Shown one piece after another: positions 47,301 through 57,629 of a DNA stretch of 59,175 nucleotides (position 1 is the stretch's first letter; each line of letters starts with the position of its first letter). Under the pieces are notes generated by a model. The model was not told where the DNA came from. It was given only the letters and a program-made list of their open reading frames with translations, and made no database searches. Origin of the DNA: Gnetum montanum (taxonomy: Eukaryota > Streptophyta > Gnetopsida > Gnetales > Gnetaceae); the NCBI GenBank assembly GCA_015680685.1, contig MNCI01004704.1:64001-123175 (forward strand), in the 5' to 3' direction. Position numbers and translations under genes: made by a program.

Positions 47301-47762
47301 ACAGTATCTGTGAAAGGTGATGTATACAGCTTTGGAGTGGTTACCTTGGAAGTCATCACAAGATTGAAGCCTACACATGACATGTTTTCAGGGGATCTCA
47401 CACTGCCATTGTGGATCTCCATGGCCTTGCATGGACAATTAGCAGAGGTAAGAAGAGAGACAATTAAAGGTATTATAAAAACAGCAGATGAAGGTGGAGG
47501 AGGAATTGAGATGGGCAAAGATGAAGAAATGTCAGTGGTGGAAAGCATTTTGATGCTTGGTTTAAGATGCACTTGCCAGAATGCTTCCATGAGGCCTAGC
47601 ATGAAGGAAGTTGAGTCTTATCTACAATCAGCTGTTCTTCTGAATCCACAAGATCAAGGAACATTACCAAGAAACTTGGAAGAAGTTATTAACATGGTAG
47701 AATCACAACCTCCTCTCCTTCGCAGACGGGAAGAAGCTGAAAGTTCAACGTTTTCTTCTTAA
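44347..47762 (+). CDS. LRR receptor-like serine/threonine kinase, non-RD (LRR-XII type), two exons
   Basis: Exon 1 44347-47194, intron 47195-47283, exon 2 47284-47762; the joined frame is 1108 residues with no stop. The start has good context (ACAATGGCC) and opens a signal peptide (residues about 1-31, Phe/Leu-rich). An LRRNT cap (about 42-80) with Cys72 and Cys79 in CNWTGIRC is followed by about 24 plant-type LRRs (to about 690) and a closing Cys pair. One membrane helix spans about 719-741. The kinase has P-loop GEGSHGKV 780-787, Lys801, HCDIKPEN 899-906, DFG 919-921, APE 948-950 and Asp962 of GDVYSFG. Cys900 before Asp901 makes it non-RD, as in FLS2, EFR and Xa21. The likely role is a plasma-membrane receptor sensing an extracellular ligand; the ligand is unknown. 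The kinase part also recalls the Arabidopsis At2g24130 type. Confidence 0.93.
47195..47283 (+). other. Intron of the receptor kinase gene
   Basis: 89-bp GT-AG intron: donor CCAG/GTATGT, acceptor TTTTTTCAG/AGTATG. It is phase 1 and splits the Glu codon of the APE motif. Unspliced reading ends after six foreign residues (955 residues in all), without the C-lobe. A single intron at this kinase position is usual for LRR-XII genes. Confidence 0.92.
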
Positions 47763-50274
47763 GGGAGATTCCAAGTGCGTGCTTTTTCTAAGTGCTTTTC
47801 TAGATCAGACTATCAGCTCTTGCATTTACATCACTTAGCAAACTGTGAAAATGTCCTATCATACAATGACTTCCTTGGTTATGCTTTTTTACATGTATGA
47901 TTTAACAGTTGTTAATATCAGGTGAAAACTTACGCTCTGAAATGCTGACACAGTTCAGTGTATATTGCTTTTAATTACTAAATTTCCTGATTACTTGGAC
48001 ATTGTCAGCCTCTTAGATCAGGTTTCGCTATCCAAGACAGCTTATTCCCCTTCCACGTTGTTCTTAAATCATATACCCACATACATGGTATTTCCTAAAC
48101 TTTCGAAACTTAATTTTGGCAGGGAAGCACGGTTATGCATCTCAAAGTTAAAATCAATTTTATTAAAATAAATGCATTTTCAACTTTGCATTGAGATGTT
48201 TGATTTTTAATTTAGTTTTTGAAACATTTAACCACTACTTCTTTGACAGCCCTAATGATTTATAAAGTAATGTATTTGATTCAATTCATAGATTTTAAAG
48301 ATCTGATGTTTTCCTGCAGGTTTCATGAAAAGAACAGGTTGGATTCATGTCAACTCCCACCAGCTTCTATGAAATATCTGCAAAGATTAACCTTTTATAC
48401 TAGAACATGGCTATGCAAATGAAAGCATTATATTTTCCTTTGTCTATTCAAAAATAAATACTTTCCTGTCAATGGGAAATTGATTATGGTTTCCCTCCTT
48501 CAGATTAGGCTGATCATTTTACAGAAGTTTTAATTTACTGCATGAGAATATTGTGTCAACTAATTCAACTGCAAAGCTTTAAGGTTTTCTTTTTCCTAAA
48601 ATTTTGTCTATTTTATATATAATAAGTCTATTTTAATTTTTAGATAAAGAAATTGCTCAATTAATGTAGAGATACAATACTATTTTTGCAAATGAAAATT
48701 GGTCTTTCATTTTGCCAACTTGCCATTTCATTTAAAGGATGGCTAAAAAAAGGAATTTACAATATAAATAATGCATTATTCTAACCATGGTACTCAACCT
48801 CTACATTGTCATAAGAGTTAGAAAACATTATATCATGTTTTATGATATAATATAATAACTAGATGGAGCCTTTAAAACTTTGGCTTAAATAGTTAAGTCA
48901 AATCCTTTCCTGTTTTCTAATAATTTATTCTACTTATTTTTACTAGGTCCTTCAAATTACAGCATCTATCTTTATCTATTGGGCTTGCAACCTCCTTTAC
49001 TTCATTTATTACTCTCTAAAAAATTTTAAAAAGAATATTTACATTGAATAGTTTGGATTGTTACTTAAAGCAAGTAGTTAAGGTACAGTTGCATGTCCAA
49101 CCTCAATAGAAATTGAAGAGGGTACCCCTATTGTACCAACCTTTTTATCATGCATTTTTATTTTGGTAACTAGAAATTTTCATTATAGAGATTGATCCTA
49201 TATCACCAAATGTGTTTATTCAAAATTTGGGTTACATGCCTAGTAATAAAAGTTTTATTTTAAGATTAAATAATGTGATACAAAAACATGATGTGGTGCA
49301 TGTCCTAAACATAAGGTCATTAATGTAGATTTCTTTAGATGTAACAAGATTTGAAAGAATTTTTTTATCTTGCAGATTTTTGGAAACCCAATATATTGGA
49401 TAATGTGGGCAGCCCAATTGAGAAAAACTAAATTTTTTCTTATTTTGTAGTTGTGATATCTTTGCAATCAAGATGAATTTTGGGCTTATTTTAGGCTTAT
49501 TGGAAAATTCATTCTACAATCTATAATTTTGTAAACTTTTAGCTTAATTGGAATTTATTTTATAATTTAAATCTATCCCAAAATGGATCTTGAATAAAAC
49601 TATTTAGCATTTAGAATAGAAATTAGTGATTTGCACAATAAAGATCTCTATGATATGAGAGTTATGGAGAGAGTGAATACTTGATACAAAGCTCTTTCAA
49701 TAATCTACTTGCTTGAAATATTTGGAATTGATTTTTGTTGATTTAATTGTTAAAATCTATAACACAAAAGTGGCCTCAAATGTGATTATTCAACTTCTTC
49801 GATTAATGAAATACTGAATATCATGAATTGATGATGGATGTGTTGGTTCTAGTATGCACTTTGAAAACTCTTACTGTACTCATTTTAAATGTCCATTTTG
49901 TGGTTTAGAAGCAAGACAAAGAAACAAATTTGAGAAGCTTAAAGTCAAGGTAATAGAAGGCAATATCTACATATGGAAATATAGTAAAAGTACATAGTCA
50001 AAGCTCAAACCTTGAGAAGATACATCAAGTAAAGCCAAAATAGCTTTTTTTGTAAACCAGGACCAAAGGTATGTAATTTATATTTGAATTATTATGCCAC
50101 ATAAGACAAGATAGGAAATTCTATTATTTTACTTTATTAAAAGATTGATGGATGGATGTACTTAGAAAATGACTTCAATCTCTCATGTATCTTGAATTTC
50201 TAACCCAAATTTTCATAAAATAGGCTTGTTCCATCATATTCTATTATGGCCCTATCATTTGGCTATAAATATAT
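47763..50274. other. AT-rich sequence downstream of the receptor kinase
   Basis: No convincing gene or repeat. The first few hundred bases must hold the 3' untranslated region; AATAAA-type words occur (for example near 48169), but none can be chosen safely. A TATAAATATA at about 50264 lies just before the composition shift at 50275. Confidence 0.5.
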
Positions 50275-50909
50275 TGTAGCGACCGAAAATGTTGGCGGCT
50301 GAAAAACACCGAGGGGTCAGCAGGCGTGACAATTTCGACCCCGTATCCATGGGAGGGCTGTGCTAGGTGTGAGCAGATATGGAGCACCCTGAACGGTCTA
50401 GTCTATTAGATAGGGACTTAATCGGCATCTATATAGCCTTTTGCAACATATAATTTGAAAACGGGGACAAAAGCGCGAAGTAATGCTTAAAAGTAAATAA
50501 GGCAGAAAATAATGCAAAACATAGCAATAAGCAGGAAACAAAGTAAAATGCAGTTAGAAAAATGCACGGCTCCAAGGCTACAAGTTTGCCTTGTTTGGAT
50601 GGATACGGTCGGTTGCACAGCATTGCAGAGTGTAGAGATCCCGAGAGTAACCAGGACGTGTAGAGCAAAGATGGTTGTGAGCTTGGGCACGGACTTAGGA
50701 GCTAACAATGCGGGGATTCTACCAAGGTGGTAAAAAGGGGACATAACAAAATGCCAGCTTGTGTGGAAATGCTAACTGTTTGCAGTGTCAAACAGAAATT
50801 TTACAATGCTCGATGTTACAATGTGCTGGGAAGAGAGCTTGAGTGCCAGAGAAAAGAAAAGTTGAAAAAATCAGAAAAATTCGAACCCTTTGAATGCTGC
50901 TCGTTGGGG

Positions 50910-50917
50910 TATTTATA
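50910..50917 (-). promoter_or_regulatory. TATA box in the TAT element LTR
   Basis: The minus strand reads CCTATAAATACC. The LTR would then have about 630 bases of R-U5 towards 50275 and a U3 rich in palindromes to its right. Confidence 0.65.
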
Positions 50918-51119
50918 GGACCAAGGGCATGCGAAAGAGGCAATTTAGACACCACATGCCCTGGGCCCATGTTGACTTGCTTGTGCCGCACATGCCAGCA
51001 TGACCGATGGATGTGCATGATCGTTGTGACTGTGAGTCTGCCATGCCATAATTGCGCTGTCAGCGTCTGGAGACGTGTGCCAACGGTTCAATTAGGTGAA
51101 GTGCATTGATGTCGTACAA

Positions 51120-51600
51120 CCACCCGCATGCTTTGCTATGCTTCGTAGCGTAGCATGCTCAGCGTAGCGTAACACCTTGTCGTGCATTCCGCTACATGTG
51201 TGTTGCATACTTGCTACGCTATGCTACGCTACGTAGCATAGCGACTGGCCTTAGTTGTGAAAACTTTTCCAATCTGCAAACTTTGCTTCCTGCACTGCGG
51301 AACTTGCAATCAAACTGGTTCTGCCCTTTGAGTTGCCTTCTATCTCTTCTGTAGGATTGCTACGCCTTGCTGCGCCATGTAGCTTAGCGTAGCGTAGCAA
51401 CAGACATGGTCCATCACTTCCTGATGGAAAGGGACATTGTTGAAGGACTTGAAGTTGGGCGAGGGAACTGGTTGTATTGTTGTTGCCATGCTACACTATG
51501 CTACGTAGCATAGCGTAGCGTGGCACTTCATTCTGTAATTGTTTTCTGAAGCTTGCTACGCTACATAGCGAGACGTAGCGTAGCATAGTAGACTTCGTGA
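51120..51600. repeat. Cluster of TAGCGTAGC-type palindromes in U3
   Basis: Repeated GCTACGCTA/TAGCGTAGC words form hairpins: 51218-51242 (11-base perfect arms, 3-base loop), 51483-51522 (20-base arms, 18 paired, no loop; the central 18 bases are a perfect palindrome) and 51555-51584 (10-base arms). Further copies occur around 51140-51175 and 51360-51402. The same word recurs at about 57410 and 58130-58250. Confidence 0.85.
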
Positions 51601-51865
51601 CTTAGAAAACTTGCCGAACTGTTTCGCGCATCCTAAATGTTGCTGCCAACTCCGCGCATCATTATGAGTAGGCTATCAGCTAGGCAGACTACTTAGGTGG
51701 ACAGGTAGGATGATCCGTAGAGCCTATTTACACCCAAAGTAGAAAATTTGCCGAACTGGCCAACTTGATTTTAGAGCGTTCTCCTCTCGAAAAATTGTCG
51801 TAGTGTTGCGCGAATTGCAATGCCTAGTGAAGTGAGAATGACTTCAAATTTTTTGGGGTGTTTCA

Positions 51866-52934
51866 TTGACCCCTCTTTGTCAACATTTGGAGAACAGGCT
51901 CGATAGATGTTGATAAAAAATACGAAACACCGCAGTAGGAAAAATGTTGAGGTTGTCACTCGGTGAGTGTCAAGACGTCGCTTGGTTGCACTTGAGAGTG
52001 TTAAATTGGAGTGAAGAGGCAAAGTAGGGATGAAGGAGGCATAGGAGAAGGGCAAGGGTGAGGCTTAGTTAAATCCATCATCGAAGTGCTCATGAGGGAG
52101 TCATATGCATTTTCACCTTTGCTTCAGCTGACCTTCGACCTCCTGTAGGACAGGTGTCTTTCCCAAGATGAGCTGCGTTACATCCGTGTAGGGTTTCGAA
52201 TTGCCTACAGATGCGTTCCATGCGGCGAGCTGTGTTACGTGCATCATGGAACTTGCACTAATGTTTCCCATGTAGTGAGCTACGTTACGCACATCATGGG
52301 AGTTTGCACCCTAGAGTAGTCAAGCTAGTCAAGGCACTCACTTCGCGACGTTGTAGCATTTACTGCTATCGCAAAACATGTCCTCAGGGGCAATGGTCTT
52401 GCTTGCTTTGGATGTTGTTGAAGCCCTTTGGACACCTTTGCTAGTGTGTGGTGTCCAAAGCAGGAAGGCCAACAACAATTTCGGCAACGTTTGCGTGGAG
52501 GAGCTAGTGTCAAGGGTGTCACTGTGAGTGCGGATGCACTAGAATCCCTGCTAGGGGCATGTGTTCCCAGTTCAGCTATGGGATCAGTTACCACATAGCT
52601 AAACATCGTTGGTAGGGGGTTGAAGGATAACAATATTGTGGCTGGCCCACAATACTACTGGAACCCCAACTGCAGGCACTAGCCGAGGAGCTACCGTCAA
52701 GGCAAGGGGTCATGGCGACGGTAGGTCCAGAGGACCAGTATGATGTCATACGACATCTCTGGAGGGTCAGCATGATGCCAAGGGTGGAAGCATCGCATAT
52801 GTTCCAAACCACATTCCCATTGTGTTGTGAACTGCATTCTAAAGCTGTGACAACCCACCCACGCGTCGGCATTGCGCCCACTCGTTCGATGTGTATTTGG
52901 TGCTAGTGCATGCTAGGGATGCGACGCGAACCCA
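51866..52934 (-). other. 3' region of the TAT element
   Basis: Long GC-richer non-coding stretch between pol and the LTR. Three related words (GAGCTGCGTTACATC, GAGCTGTGTTACGTGCATCA, GAGCTACGTTACGCACATCA) lie at about 52171, 52220 and 52280. The open frames at 52325-52633 and 52588-52881 resemble no family I know and are probably chance. Confidence 0.5.
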
Positions 52935-53190
52935 GTTTAAGGTCTTGGTAAACTATGTGCTGGTTTAAGGTCCCAACGGACTGATGTGCTAGTTTAAGGT
53001 CCCGAAAGACCATGCATGCTAGTTTAACGTCGTAGTAGACCCTGCTTGTTGTTGTTGCCAATTTAACATCGTAGCATATGATGCTCGATGCCGCTAGTTT
53101 AACGTCGTTGCAAACACTGCTTGTTGCCACTAGTTTAATGTCATTGCAGACGCTGCTCGGTGCTGCTACCAGTTTATCATCGTAGCGGGT
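52935..53190. repeat. Motif array TTTAAGGTC-N6-GACC, copy set 1 (8 units)
   Basis: GGTC-N6-GACC or a close variant, each preceded by AGTTTAA, starts at 52941, 52969, 52998, 53028, 53067, 53103, 53139 and 53178. Spacing is 28-39 bases. The flanks are alike while the six central bases vary (for example CCGAAA, GTAGTA, GTTGCA, ATTGCA). It lies right after the integrase end. Confidence 0.8.
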
Positions 53191-53209
53191 GGTGGTGGCT
53201 GTCGTTGTG

Positions 53210-54190
53210 CTTCAGATGTAGTATGGCTTGAGGTACGAGTGATTCATTGGGTTGGCGAACTCATTGTCGTCCATGTCCGCCAGCTTGAAGGCTCCATTCT
53301 CTAAGGCTTTTGTGACCACGTAAGGACCTTCCCAGTTGGCTGAGAATTTGCTTACGTGCTCACGGGTAGCCTTGAGGACGAGGTCTCCCTTCTGCACTGG
53401 CTGTCAATGTGGGTCTGCATGGTGCTTTTGTTGCTTCTTGCTCTAGTAGTCCTCAATTCATCTTAGTGTCTGCGCGCACTTCTCCTCTATTGAGTCAAGG
53501 TCGATGATCCTTGATTCATTGTTCTGTGTCTCACTCACGATGTTAAATAGGATCATCCAAAGTGAAGGTACCTACAACTTAAGAGGCAACACAGCTTCAG
53601 ATCCATAAATAAGGCTGTAAGGAGTCTTACTTGTTTCGGTCCTGCACATCGTCTGGTAGGCCCACAGAACGTAGAGGATTTGCTTGTGCCATCGTCTCTT
53701 GCTATTGTTGAGCATTCGCTTCAGCAAGTTGATGATGGAATTATTTGTAGCCTCCTCCTGCCTGTTCGCTTATAGATAATAGGGGGAGGAGAATGATTTT
53801 TTAATGCCTAGGTTGTTGTAGAAGGTTCAAGTTTTTGTACTGCTGAACTGTGGTCCATTGTCGGTCACAATAGTCATTGGAAGCCCGAATCTCGTTACGA
53901 TGTTGTCCAAGATGAAATGGCAGATTTGCTGGGATGTCTTCTTCCTTAGGGGGATAGCTTCCACCCACTTGGTAAAGTACTCAGTGGCGATGATAATGAA
54001 ACTATGCCCTACGGAGGACTTAGGCGTGATAGGCCCTATGAGGTCTAATCCCCATTGTTGGAAGGGCCACATGATTTGCGTTGGGTGCAGGTTTGCAGGT
54101 GCTACGTGTATGAGATTTTCATATCTCTGGCATGTGTTGCATGTCTTGACTTTTGATAAGCAATCACGTTTCATGTGGGGCTAGTAATAC
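53210..54190 (-). pseudogene. Integrase remnant, TAT element
   Basis: The minus strand, in one frame from 54174 to 53212 with six stops, runs through all integrase modules. They are CNTCQRYE of the zinc-binding part, WGLDLIGPITPK (first Asp), IVTDNGPQFSS (second Asp), QEEATNNSI (Glu), RRWHKQILYVLWAYQ, TPYSLIYGSEAVLP and the closing GPYVV ... NHSYLKPYY. The stops are mostly single transitions, as expected from methylcytosine decay. It would insert the element's DNA if intact. Confidence 0.85.
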
Positions 54191-54399
54191 CCTAGGCGTC
54201 TGATTTTCACAGCCATAGCCCTAGGTGCTATGTGTCCACCACACAACCCCTCATGCACTTCATTAACTACCTTTTGTGCCTGCTCCCCACCCACGCATGT
54301 TAGCAATATCCTGTCGTAGCAACATCGGCACAGGGCGTCATTTCCCATGAGCACGTATTGCCAGGCACGCTTATGGATTGCATCTCTCTAGGTAGATGT

Positions 54400-55740
54400 C
54401 AATCCACCTGGGGGTTTGCCATGTTGCAGGTAAGCTTAATGTTGGCATACCACTCCTGGGTATCCACAGCATTAACAGAGGCCACGTGTTGCATCTGAGT
54501 GATAGGCTCTGTGCATTCGATAATCGAAGTTGGCAAGTTTGCAAAGGAATGTGATGGAATGTTTAACACAAGGGTAGCTAAGGCATCTGCCATGGTGTTC
54601 TCGATGCGTGGCACGTGTTACACATATGTGGTTGCAAATTTCTTAAGCAGTTTTTTTGCTAGGTCATAATAAGGTTGCAGGTGCGTAGCCTTGCAGGCGT
54701 AGACCTCGATGATTTGATTCACAACTAGTTGTGAATCTCCCTAAATTACCAGGTGTTGTATCTGTAGTGCTCGAGTAGTTTAGAGGCCTCTGAGCATCCC
54801 TTCATACTCTGCCACATTGTTGGTGCAAGGGAATGCGAAACGATAAGTAGATGGATGGATTTCCCCAGAGGGAAATGTAATGACGATGGCTACGCTACCT
54901 CCTCACACGGTTGATGCGCTGTCAAAATGTAAAGTGGCTTCAAAATCTAATGGGATAATGTCGATATTGCTAACACGCTCATCTGGGAATTCGGGGTCTA
55001 TGGTGGCCTAGTCGTCGATGGGTAAGGCTGTGAGCTGGGTCACTATGGCTTGACCCTTCATCGATGATTGAATTACATAGTGTAAATCGAACTCCACAGT
55101 TATTGCCTTCCATCGGGCTATCTTGCTACTTTCGTATAGGTTGTTAGTGATAGCCCGGAGTATATTGCTTTTGCAAATGATGTTGGTTGTACTGCGAAAC
55201 AGGTAATGCCTTCACGTTTTTAGTGCGAACACTAAGGCAAGGCAATTCCTCTCCACTTCATTATATTTCGCCTCATGCGCTATTAGTGCATGACTTAAGT
55301 AATACACTGGTATCTCAGAACCGTCATCTCGTTTCTGACATAGCAGTGCCATGACAGACGTGTCAGAGGTGGCAAGGTAGACAAAGAAGGATTTGTCCCT
55401 TTGTGCCGGATGCATAGTTGGAAGGTGTGAAAGCTCCTTCTTCAAGTCGTTGAAGGCCTGTTGACACTGGGTTTTCCACTCAAACTTAATCCCCTTCTTT
55501 AGAAGATGTTGCATGGGGTGTAACTTGTTAGTCAACCTTGCTATGAACCTTTGAATGAACTGCACCCTACCTTGCAAACTACGTAGCTCCTTAAGCTTTG
55601 TGGGAGGTGCCAGGTTGATGATGACCTTGACTTTGTTGGGGTCCACCCGTATTCCAGCCTCCAATACTACAAACTCTAACATGCGTATGGTTTTCACCCC
55701 AAAGCTGCACTTCTTAGGATTGAGGCGTAAGTCGTGCATT
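54400..55740 (-). pseudogene. Dual RNase H remnant, TAT element
   Basis: First RNase H (about 55400-55210): FFVYLATSDTSVMALLCQ, YYLSHALIAHEAKYNEVE. Second, archaeal-type RNase H (about 54930-54580): FDSAS at 54919-54927, CTNNVAEYEG with its Glu at 54801-54815, GDSQLVVNQ at 54725-54740, and HVPRIENTMADALA with ADA at 54582-54590. All four acidic residues are seen. The RT thumb and connection (PKKCSFGVKT, LRSLQGRVQFIQRF) form the start of this stretch. One frameshift and several stops break it. RNase H removes the RNA strand during cDNA synthesis. Confidence 0.85.
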
Positions 55741-56720
55741 TGGCAGCACTTGAGGGCTACTCCTAGGTCGCAATGGGTGATCAGTTGCCTCCTTGGACTT
55801 GACCACTATATCATCCACATAGTTGTTTAATGTTTCTAGGATATAGTCGCTGAAGATGTAGGTCATGTCTCGCTAGTAGGTTGCTCCATCATTTTTGAGC
55901 CCGAAGGGCATCATGGTGTAGCAGAAGGTACCCCATGGGGTCATGAAGATCGTTGACAACTGGTGCTTTGGGTTAATGCGAACTTGGTTGTATCCAGAGA
56001 AACCATCCATGAAGGATAGTAGAGCATGACTAGCCATGGTGTCGATGAGCTGATTGATGCTTGGAAGTGGAAAGTTGTCCTTGATCGTTGCCTTATTCAA
56101 GTCCCAGAAGTCTATACAGATGCGTATTCCTCCCATTTTCTTCGAAACCACAATGATGTTGGACACCCACTTTGAGTAGTCAACCATACAGATGAAACTT
56201 GCTTGGTATAGCTTAGTGATTTCATCCCTCATAGCTAGTGTGATTTCAGGTTTAACTTTGCGAGCCTTCTGCTTAATTGCCTTCATGCGCAGGTCTAGGA
56301 TGATGTTGTGCTGAATTAGCCGTGGATCTAGACCCAGCATGTCGCTATACGACCATGCGAAGGCATTGATGTTGTCTTGCAGAATCTTGGCTATGTTGTT
56401 GTGCATTCGTGCATTAAGGAGGGAGCTAAGTTTTAACGTTTTCACCTCCCCCTTTGATGTGGTCACAGGCATCTCGACGAGGGGGTCCTCGGTCACATCC
56501 CTAGCCTCTAAGTCTAGGGCTTTGACTAGATGCTTGGGCCAATCTAGGGATGCTTCTAAGGCTGCTATAGTACTAGCTATGGTTGACCCCCAATCGATCA
56601 TGTTGGGATTCAACTGTCTCACAAGCTTGCCCTGTGGACCTGCTAACGTTAAGGGCATGGAGAGGTCGCGATGGATTTCCATCTCTTACTCGACCAGCCA
56701 ACATGAGATAAAAGCTTGGT
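55740..56720 (-). pseudogene. Reverse transcriptase remnant, TAT element
   Basis: The open piece 56682-55873 (269 codons) carries WVSNIIVVSKKMGGIRICID, FPLPSINQLIDTMASH, LLSFMDGFSGYNQVRI and TPWGTFCYTMMPFGLKN; after one stop the catalytic NNYVDDIVVKSK follows, with YVDD at 55810-55821. Wording such as FMDGFSGYNQ, GTFCY and PFGLKN is typical of TAT-lineage RT. The N-terminal linker (IAALEASLDWPKHLVKAL) is not matched to a domain. A frameshift lies between YVDD and the 55739 piece. Confidence 0.87.
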
Positions 56721-56819
56721 TAAGAGTTGTTTGTTAGCAAAGATTATGTATAACAAAAATTTGCAAAGTAGCTACTAAATGCAACTTGCAAAGTGTGACA
56801 ATGTAAAGATTGAAAGTTT

Positions 56820-57310
56820 GCCAATTTAAGGTCATGGCAGACCGCTGAGGCATAAGAACATAGAACCGCTAAAGATGTAAAACTACCGATGCAAGGTACG
56901 GAGCTATGAAACTATCGATATGCAAATGGTAGACTGCTAGTTTAGTGTCATTTTAGACTGCCAAATTGTAACATGCAAAATTTTAACATGCAGAATGATA
57001 GTACACGAAACAGGAAATTGCGGGTATTAGAAATGTAAAACTGTTAATGCAAAAATGCGAATTGTTGACATGAAAACATGAGATTGCTATAAAGTGCAAC
57101 ATTGTCAATGTAGGAATGTGAAATTACGAGAAGATGCGAAACTGCCTATGTGAGAGTGTGGAATTATGGACTGTGGACGTAACAGGTTGAAATTGCTAAT
57201 TTAGGATCTTTTCGGACCGTTAGAGATGCAACTATGCTAGGATTGCTAGTTTAAGGTCTTTTCGGATTGGTTGTGTTGCGATTGCTAGTTTAAGGTCTTT
57301 TCGGACCCAT
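56820..57310. repeat. Motif array TTTAAGGTC-N6-GACC, copy set 2
   Basis: GGTC/GATC/TGTC-N6-GAC(C/T) or GATT starts at 56830, 56946, 57205, 57255 and 57294. All are preceded by a TAGTTTAAG-like word, and the last three share the centre TTTTCG. The filling sequence is itself repetitive (many AAATGCGA and GAAATTGC-like words). It lies upstream of the RT, on the other side of pol from set 1. Confidence 0.7.
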
Positions 57311-57629
57311 AACGAAAACAAATATATTTTTTTTGTTTTTGGGAAAGCAAGAAGCTAACTTGAAGCATGTCAAGGCTTTAATGCTAACAGTGCTACGATG
57401 TCGTGGCGAGCATGCTACGCAATACGGCGTGCTTCGCATTAGTTGGAGAGAGAGAGCAGCAACTTTCCCTATCTTGTCATTATGATCATAAATAGGGGTT
57501 AAACCCTGGCAATTTTGCCATTCTCACCATAAGAGCACAGAGCCCACATTGGAGCACAAGGCGGTTTTGGAGAGCGAAGCAATTATGCTAATGACTAGCA
57601 AGGTGAGTTTTTTTACAGCGAAGAGGGTA

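Larger units (their letters stand above)
50275..51865 (-). repeat. Probable 3' LTR of the TAT element
   Basis: The right edge (minus-strand start) is taken at TGAAACACCCC, preceded by the purine tract AAAGAGGGG. The left edge is ...GGTCGCTACA at 50275. TG...CA ends and a minus-strand TATA box inside support an LTR of about 1.59 kb. No second copy is available to prove the edges. Confidence 0.5.
50275..57340 (-). mobile_element. TAT/Ogre-lineage Ty3/gypsy element, degraded, 5' end outside or lost
   Basis: Base composition changes sharply at about 50.28 kb. Reading on the minus strand: pol with RT, two RNase H domains and integrase (56720-53210), a motif array (53190-52935), a long 3' region, and a probable 3' LTR (51865-50275) ending GGTCGCTACA with a TATA box at 50917-50910. 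Dual RNase H (the second archaeal-type, with CTNNVAEYE and GDSQLVVNQ) is the mark of the TAT lineage. No gag or protease is visible upstream of the RT; instead a second motif array (56820-57310) follows. The 5' LTR is not in the window. Confidence 0.78.

Noticed and set aside
50275-50290. TGTAGCGACC as the start of a plus-strand LTR
   Set aside because: It looks like an LTR start, but the pol and the TATA box at 50910-50917 are on the minus strand, so it is better read as the LTR end ...GCTACA.
52325-52881. Two overlapping minus-strand frames in the TAT 3' region
   Set aside because: Cys/Ser/Thr-rich without a domain; the region is GC-richer, so long frames by chance are expected.
52935-53190. 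CRISPR-like repeat/spacer array
   Set aside because: Units are short, degenerate and unevenly spaced in plant retroelement DNA with no cas genes; it is a tandem 3' UTR array.
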